Shown here piece after piece: positions 60,631 to 64,000 of a stretch of 64,000 bases of DNA (position 1 is its first letter; each line of letters starts with the position of its first letter). The notes beneath the pieces are model-generated. The model had not been told where the DNA came from. It saw nothing but the letters and a program-made list of their open reading frames with translations, and did no database searches. The position numbers were made by a program, and so were the translations under genes. The DNA comes from Gaetbulibacter_A sp043876815. Its GTDB lineage: Bacteria > Bacteroidota > Bacteroidia > Flavobacteriales > Flavobacteriaceae. Location: the NCBI RefSeq assembly GCF_043876815.1, contig NZ_JBAWKA010000001.1:620001-684000 (forward strand), in the 5' to 3' direction.

Positions 60631-62034
60631 TTATTCCTTTTTTAATCGTTCTTGTTCTAATCGTTCTTGTTCTAATCGTTCAGCTAATCGTTTTGGAACT
60701 ATGGGTTCAATTAATGTTTTTCGTGGTTTCGTCTTTACAAAGGGGTAGAGCTCGAGATTCTCGTTCATTTTGTCTTCTGGATTCGGGTGTTTATTCGTTC
60801 CGAGCAGGACAATTTCACCATTGTCGAATTGAGCCTGTTCTTTTGCCGCGCTTTCTTTTATTTTCCGCTGGATAGTTCGGGCTTTCAACTGACTTAAAAA
60901 CCCGCCATTTGATTCGATAGTTTTAAAAAGTTCCAAAGCTTTTTCAGCTAATTGATCTGTTAACGATTCAATATAATAGGCGCCATCAGCCGGATTGTGT
61001 ACTTTATCAAAATAGCTTTCATGCTTTAAAATCAATAACTGATTTCGTGCCATACGATTGCCAAATTCATTAACCTTATGGTAAATGGAATCATATGCTA
61101 AATTGCAAACTACATCTGCGCCACCTAAAATAGCGCTCATGCATTCTGTGGTAGTGCGCAACATATTTGTATTATAATCGTAAATGGTTTTGTTACGTCT
61201 GGATGGCGTAGCCATGATTTTACAATTAGCTTGAATGCCATATGTAGCGGCCAGGGTTTCCCAAAGTAGCCTTAAGGCTCTAAGTTTGGCTATTTCAAAA
61301 AAGTAATTTGAACCAATTGACACTCTAAAAATCATTTGCAGGGTTTCCCAAGGATTATCAATATGACCTTTTTCTCGTGCTGCCGTCAGTTGATTTAAAT
61401 ATTCATTTGCATGGGCAAGCGCATAAGCTAATTGCTGTACCATGTTTGCACCAGCATTTTGATAAATAATGGTGTCAACAGTAATGGCTTTAGTGATCTT
61501 TACGTTTGAAATAAAGGCGGAAAAATCTGAATTCAGATTGTTGTAAAAATTTCCTTTTACGGCTAAATGGCCTATGATATCCGTATTGATAAATATGCCG
61601 GCTTTACCCTGAAGGTTCATTAAGTTTTTCACATAATCAACATCTAAAAAAAGAAGATCGCAATACACTGGAATAGTATCCAGGTCAATATCTTTTAAAA
61701 GAGCCTCAGCCGAAACTGAGGTGTCAGGGACTATAAATTGAAGACTTTCTGCACCACGCGCCAGTGCATCGATCGCATTTAAATTACTCTTATTGGTGTC
61801 TGCCACGTAAATAGCCTGACTGATCTTCCAATTTGATGGGGTTGTTAAGGGTAGTTCTTCTACATTTTCAAAATCGTCAGCATGGTAAAAAGGCTTAACC
61901 ACAATACCTTCATTTGAATGCCATAACAAGGTATCGTTATAATCAGCACCTTTAAGATCAAATTGGATTTTTTGTTTCCATTGTTTCGCAGATACCGGTT
62001 CGAACGCATCAAATAAGGATCTCGATTTATTCAT
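60631..62034 (-). CDS. mutA: methylmalonyl-CoA mutase small subunit
   Basis: A 467-aa subunit related to the large one but lacking a B12-binding domain. It retains the barrel blocks RVSIGSNYFFEIAKLRALRLLWETLA and the PSRRNKTIYDYNTNMLRTTTECM segment. The C-terminus ends in a repeated (LEQER)n-KKE tail encoded by a 15-bp tandem repeat (60643-60684). It partners the MutB subunit as in other heterodimeric mutases. It overlaps the upstream FtsB-like gene by 8 bp. Confidence 0.92.
   Translation of the reverse strand: MNKSRSLFDAFEPVSAKQWKQKIQFDLKGADYNDTLLWHSNEGIVVKPFYHADDFENVEELPLTTPSNWKISQAIYVADTNKSNLNAIDALARGAESLQFIVPDTSVSAEALLKDIDLDTIPVYCDLLFLDVDYVKNLMNLQGKAGIFINTDIIGHLAVKGNFYNNLNSDFSAFISNVKITKAITVDTIIYQNAGANMVQQLAYALAHANEYLNQLTAAREKGHIDNPWETLQMIFRVSIGSNYFFEIAKLRALRLLWETLAATYGIQANCKIMATPSRRNKTIYDYNTNMLRTTTECMSAILGGADVVCNLAYDSIYHKVNEFGNRMARNQLLILKHESYFDKVHNPADGAYYIESLTDQLAEKALELFKTIESNGGFLSQLKARTIQRKIKESAAKEQAQFDNGEIVLLGTNKHPNPEDKMNENLELYPFVKTKPRKTLIEPIVPKRLAERLEQERLEQERLKKE
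60643..60684. repeat. 15-bp tandem repeat inside mutA
   Basis: TAATCGTTCTTGTTC occurs twice in tandem (60643-60657, 60658-60672) followed by a diverged third unit. On the coding strand it encodes repeating LEQER, a tail likely to vary in length by slippage. Confidence 0.8.
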
Positions 62035-62350
62035 GTGGATTAGCGTTTATGCTGTCTTCGTATTCTATAATATATATTTCCTCGTTGTTCTTTTTCATAT
62101 AATATTTTTCCCGAGCAAATTTTTCGAGACCCTCCTCTGTTTTTAAAGTTTTTATGGCGGCATTATCCTTTTTAATTTCCTCAAGGTAATAGTCTTTTTC
62201 GTTTTTTAGATCCTTGATATCGCCATTTAATTCATGATGAATTAGCCACGAATTTGTATCAAAAAAAAGCATCCATATAGCAAAGCCTGCCAGTATCAGG
62301 ATAAAGATATTTTTGAAGGGTTTAAATATTTTATGCTTAAAAAAAGCCAT
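62027..62350 (-). CDS. FtsB/DivIC-like septum formation initiator protein
   Basis: A 107-aa membrane protein with one N-terminal helix (about 13-28, NIFILILAGFAIWMLFF) and a coiled-coil domain (LNGDIKDLKNEKDYYLEEIKKDNAAIKTLKTEEGLEKFAREKYYM) ending in KYYMKKNNEEIYII, as in FtsB and DivIC. It probably helps assemble the division septum. It sits between uridine kinase and mutA, overlapping mutA by 8 bp. Confidence 0.87.
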   Translation of the reverse strand: MAFFKHKIFKPFKNIFILILAGFAIWMLFFDTNSWLIHHELNGDIKDLKNEKDYYLEEIKKDNAAIKTLKTEEGLEKFAREKYYMKKNNEEIYIIEYEDSINANPHE

Positions 62351-62352
62351 GT

Positions 62353-62958
62353 TTAAAGTCGGTTGTTGATTATAGTTCGAACGATATCAATAGCCACTGT
62401 ATTGTATTTATTGTTTGGTATAATAATATCGGCAAACTCTTTCATAGGTTCAATAAATTGATTGTGCATGGGTTTCAGGGTGTTTTGATAACGGCTCAAA
62501 ACTTCATCCAGATCTCTTCCGCGTTCAGCGATATCTCGTTTTAAACGTCGTATTAGGCGCTCATCGCTATCGGCATGCACAAATATTTTAATGTCAAACA
62601 TATCCCGTAATGAAGGATGTGTTAAGATAAGAATTCCTTCGACGATCATAACCTTTCTCGGCAGCGTTATGACCACATCGCCTGTGCGATTGTGTTTTAC
62701 AAAGGAATATACGGGCTGATTTATTGGTTGCCCTGTTTTTAATATCTTAAGATGTGATTCTAATAGATCAAAATCGATGGATTGCGGGTGATCGAAATTG
62801 ATATTGACGCGTTCGTTATACGTTAAATGTGAGGTGTCCTTATAATAGGAATCCTGCGACATCACGCCAACTACCCCTTCCGGAAGTTCATTCAGAATTT
62901 GATTGACCACAGTTGTTTTTCCACAACCGGTACCGCCGGCAATTCCTATAATGAGCAT
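62353..62958 (-). CDS. udk: uridine kinase
   Basis: A 201-aa P-loop kinase phosphorylating uridine and cytidine (salvage). Walker A is GIAGGTGCGKTTVV, followed by SQDSYYKDTSHLTYNERVNINFDHPQSIDFD and the lid-side RLIRRLKRDIAERGRDLDEVL. Normal length. It begins a co-oriented run with the FtsB-like and mutase genes. Confidence 0.95.
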   Translation of the reverse strand: MLIIGIAGGTGCGKTTVVNQILNELPEGVVGVMSQDSYYKDTSHLTYNERVNINFDHPQSIDFDLLESHLKILKTGQPINQPVYSFVKHNRTGDVVITLPRKVMIVEGILILTHPSLRDMFDIKIFVHADSDERLIRRLKRDIAERGRDLDEVLSRYQNTLKPMHNQFIEPMKEFADIIIPNNKYNTVAIDIVRTIINNRL

Positions 62959-62983
62959 GATTCGGTTTTTAATTAGCGTGTCA

Positions 62984-62991
62984 CAAATTTA
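62984..62991 (-). promoter_or_regulatory. -7 promoter element of the udk-mutase run
   Basis: On the minus strand TAAATTTG matches TAnnTTTG, 25 bp before the udk start codon. Confidence 0.6.
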
Positions 62992-63023
62992 GGTAAATCA
63001 ATATCCAATTAATATCAAATGAC

Positions 63024-63446
63024 CTATTTTTTTATTGTAGCCACATCCGCTTCAGTAACTATTTTTGTGTTTTTGTTGCCCCAACTATTATTGATATAAT
63101 TCATAACATCGGCAACTTCATCATCACCCAATCCCGGTGGCGGCATAAAACTGTTATATTTTTTCCCATTGACTGTAATTTCACCTTGCTGGCCATATTT
63201 AAGTCCACGGATACTTTCTTCCTGATTTTTCATTAAATAATCTGATTTGGCTAATGGTGGATAAACATTTTCTACACCTTCGCCTGAAGCTAAATGGCAA
63301 TTCATGCAAAAATCCGTGTAAATTTCAGCCCCTCTTTCGATGCTTTCCTGTAAGGGGTCCTGTGCTGTATAATTTTCAGTTTCTAGTGACAGGTAAGAGG
63401 AAATGAAAATAAGCCCTGTTAACCAGCTTAAAGTTATTAATTTCAA
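63024..63446 (-). CDS. c-type cytochrome
   Basis: A 140-aa periplasmic monohaem cytochrome: signal peptide, haem motif CMNCH (about residues 47-51), and a probable axial Met in YNSFMPPPGLGDDEVADVMNYI. This is the class-I cytochrome found with sugar and alcohol dehydrogenases. It lies 4 bp after the PQQ-type dehydrogenase gene and probably takes electrons from it. Confidence 0.88.
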   Translation of the reverse strand: MKLITLSWLTGLIFISSYLSLETENYTAQDPLQESIERGAEIYTDFCMNCHLASGEGVENVYPPLAKSDYLMKNQEESIRGLKYGQQGEITVNGKKYNSFMPPPGLGDDEVADVMNYINNSWGNKNTKIVTEADVATIKK

Positions 63447-63450
63447 AGTC

Positions 63451-64000
63451 TTATTTTTTCACGATTTTTAAAATACCTTTTCCTTCCACCGCAATGTAGA
63501 TAAAACCATCCGGAGCCTGAACCACATCTCGAAGGCGACCAATACCTTCGAATAATTTTTCGCGTTTTACCACTTCATTATCTTTCAATATTAAGCGTTC
63601 CAGATATTGAAACTTCAAGGATCCCACAAGCAAGTTACCTTCCCAATTAGGATACCTATCGGAATGAACAATAACGAGACCATTTGGTGCAATAGAAGGC
63701 ACCCAATAGAACAATGGTTGTTCCATACCTTCTTTTTCTGTGATGTCGGTAAATGAAGTGCCACTATAATTTATACCATATGAAATAACCGGCCAACCAT
63801 AATTTTTTCCTTTCTGAATAATATTAATCTCGTCGCCACCTCGAGGTCCGTGCTCATGTTCCCAGATCTCTCCGGTAAATGGATTCTTGGTGAGCCCTTG
63901 TGGATTTCTATGTCCATAGCTATAAATAGCCTTTTTTGCATCGGCATCATTTACAAAAGGGTTGTCCGCAGGAATTGAACCGTCGTCATTTAATCTGTAA
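63451..64000 (-). CDS. PQQ-dependent sugar dehydrogenase-like protein (partial, 5' end outside window)
   Basis: The 182 visible C-terminal residues carry the glucose/sorbosone dehydrogenase beta-propeller signature: RLNDDGSIPADNPF, IYSYGHRNPQGLT, EIWEHEHGPRGGDEINII, GKNYGWPVISYG, then a propeller blade ending in GRLRDVVQAPDGFIYIAVEG. The frame runs off the right edge, so this is only the 3' part. Oxidation of a periplasmic sugar with electron transfer to the adjacent cytochrome c is inferred. Confidence 0.88.
   Translation of the reverse strand, partial: YRLNDDGSIPADNPFVNDADAKKAIYSYGHRNPQGLTKNPFTGEIWEHEHGPRGGDEINIIQKGKNYGWPVISYGINYSGTSFTDITEKEGMEQPLFYWVPSIAPNGLVIVHSDRYPNWEGNLLVGSLKFQYLERLILKDNEVVKREKLFEGIGRLRDVVQAPDGFIYIAVEGKGILKIVKK

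Overview
The window is about 64 kb of an AT-rich bacterial chromosome that reads as Bacteroidota, family Flavobacteriaceae (genus not resolved). The support is family-specific content: a fused SecDF, GldI next to an NrnA-type DHH phosphoesterase, DUF5683, DUF6122 and WbqC proteins in the parA-parB-dapB-lepB cluster, a two-subunit methylmalonyl-CoA mutase, a FecI/FecR/TonB-receptor regulon, and many upstream copies of the Bacteroidota -7 promoter element TAnnTTTG. Shine-Dalgarno sequences are weak or absent. No tRNA, rRNA, CRISPR array, prophage or transposase was seen.

Layout. 1-7.8 kb: citrate synthase, two amidinotransferase-fold hydrolases, a TPR histidine kinase (minus strand) and ArgS. 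7.8-13.5 kb: a minus-strand sigma factor / FecR / TonB-receptor operon with a divergent lipoprotein built of three repeated lipocalin-like units. 13.7-22.9 kb: Ffh, FolD, a run of minus-strand housekeeping and hypothetical genes, QueE and a DUF2911 protein. 23-28 kb: gatC-gatA-gatB, with gatB fused in frame to a complete aspartyl-tRNA synthetase and gatC strongly altered. 28.6-38 kb: gyrB, a metalloprotease lipoprotein, an outer-membrane-like protein, mdh and secDF. 38-42 kb: lgt and two periplasmic prolyl isomerases, one of them a cyclophilin-FKBP double enzyme. 42.4-51.3 kb: ndk, cspA, recF, ribH, two sister membrane miniproteins, mutL, two rhomboids and an EEP-family protein. 51.3-51.9 kb: a gene-free cluster of interspersed repeats. 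51.9-57.5 kb: the DUF6122-wbqC-lepB-dapB-DUF5683-parB-parA cluster. 57.8-64 kb: methylmalonyl-CoA mutase subunits around a small lipoprotein, a FtsB/DivIC-like protein, uridine kinase, a cytochrome c and the 3' part of a PQQ-type sugar dehydrogenase cut by the window edge.

The most interesting items are: the GatB-AspRS fusion with its unusual GatC partner, a possible covalent transamidosome for Asp-tRNA(Asn) amidation; two unannotated gene remnants in intergenic DNA (the tail of a TonB-dependent receptor at 31.7 kb and the tail of an M16 peptidase at 57.7 kb); three copies of a roughly 85-bp element with GCGTTA/TAACGC inverted ends; a terminator-like hairpin in the gyrB leader; and a set of genes with -7 elements so close to the start codon that their mRNAs may be nearly leaderless.
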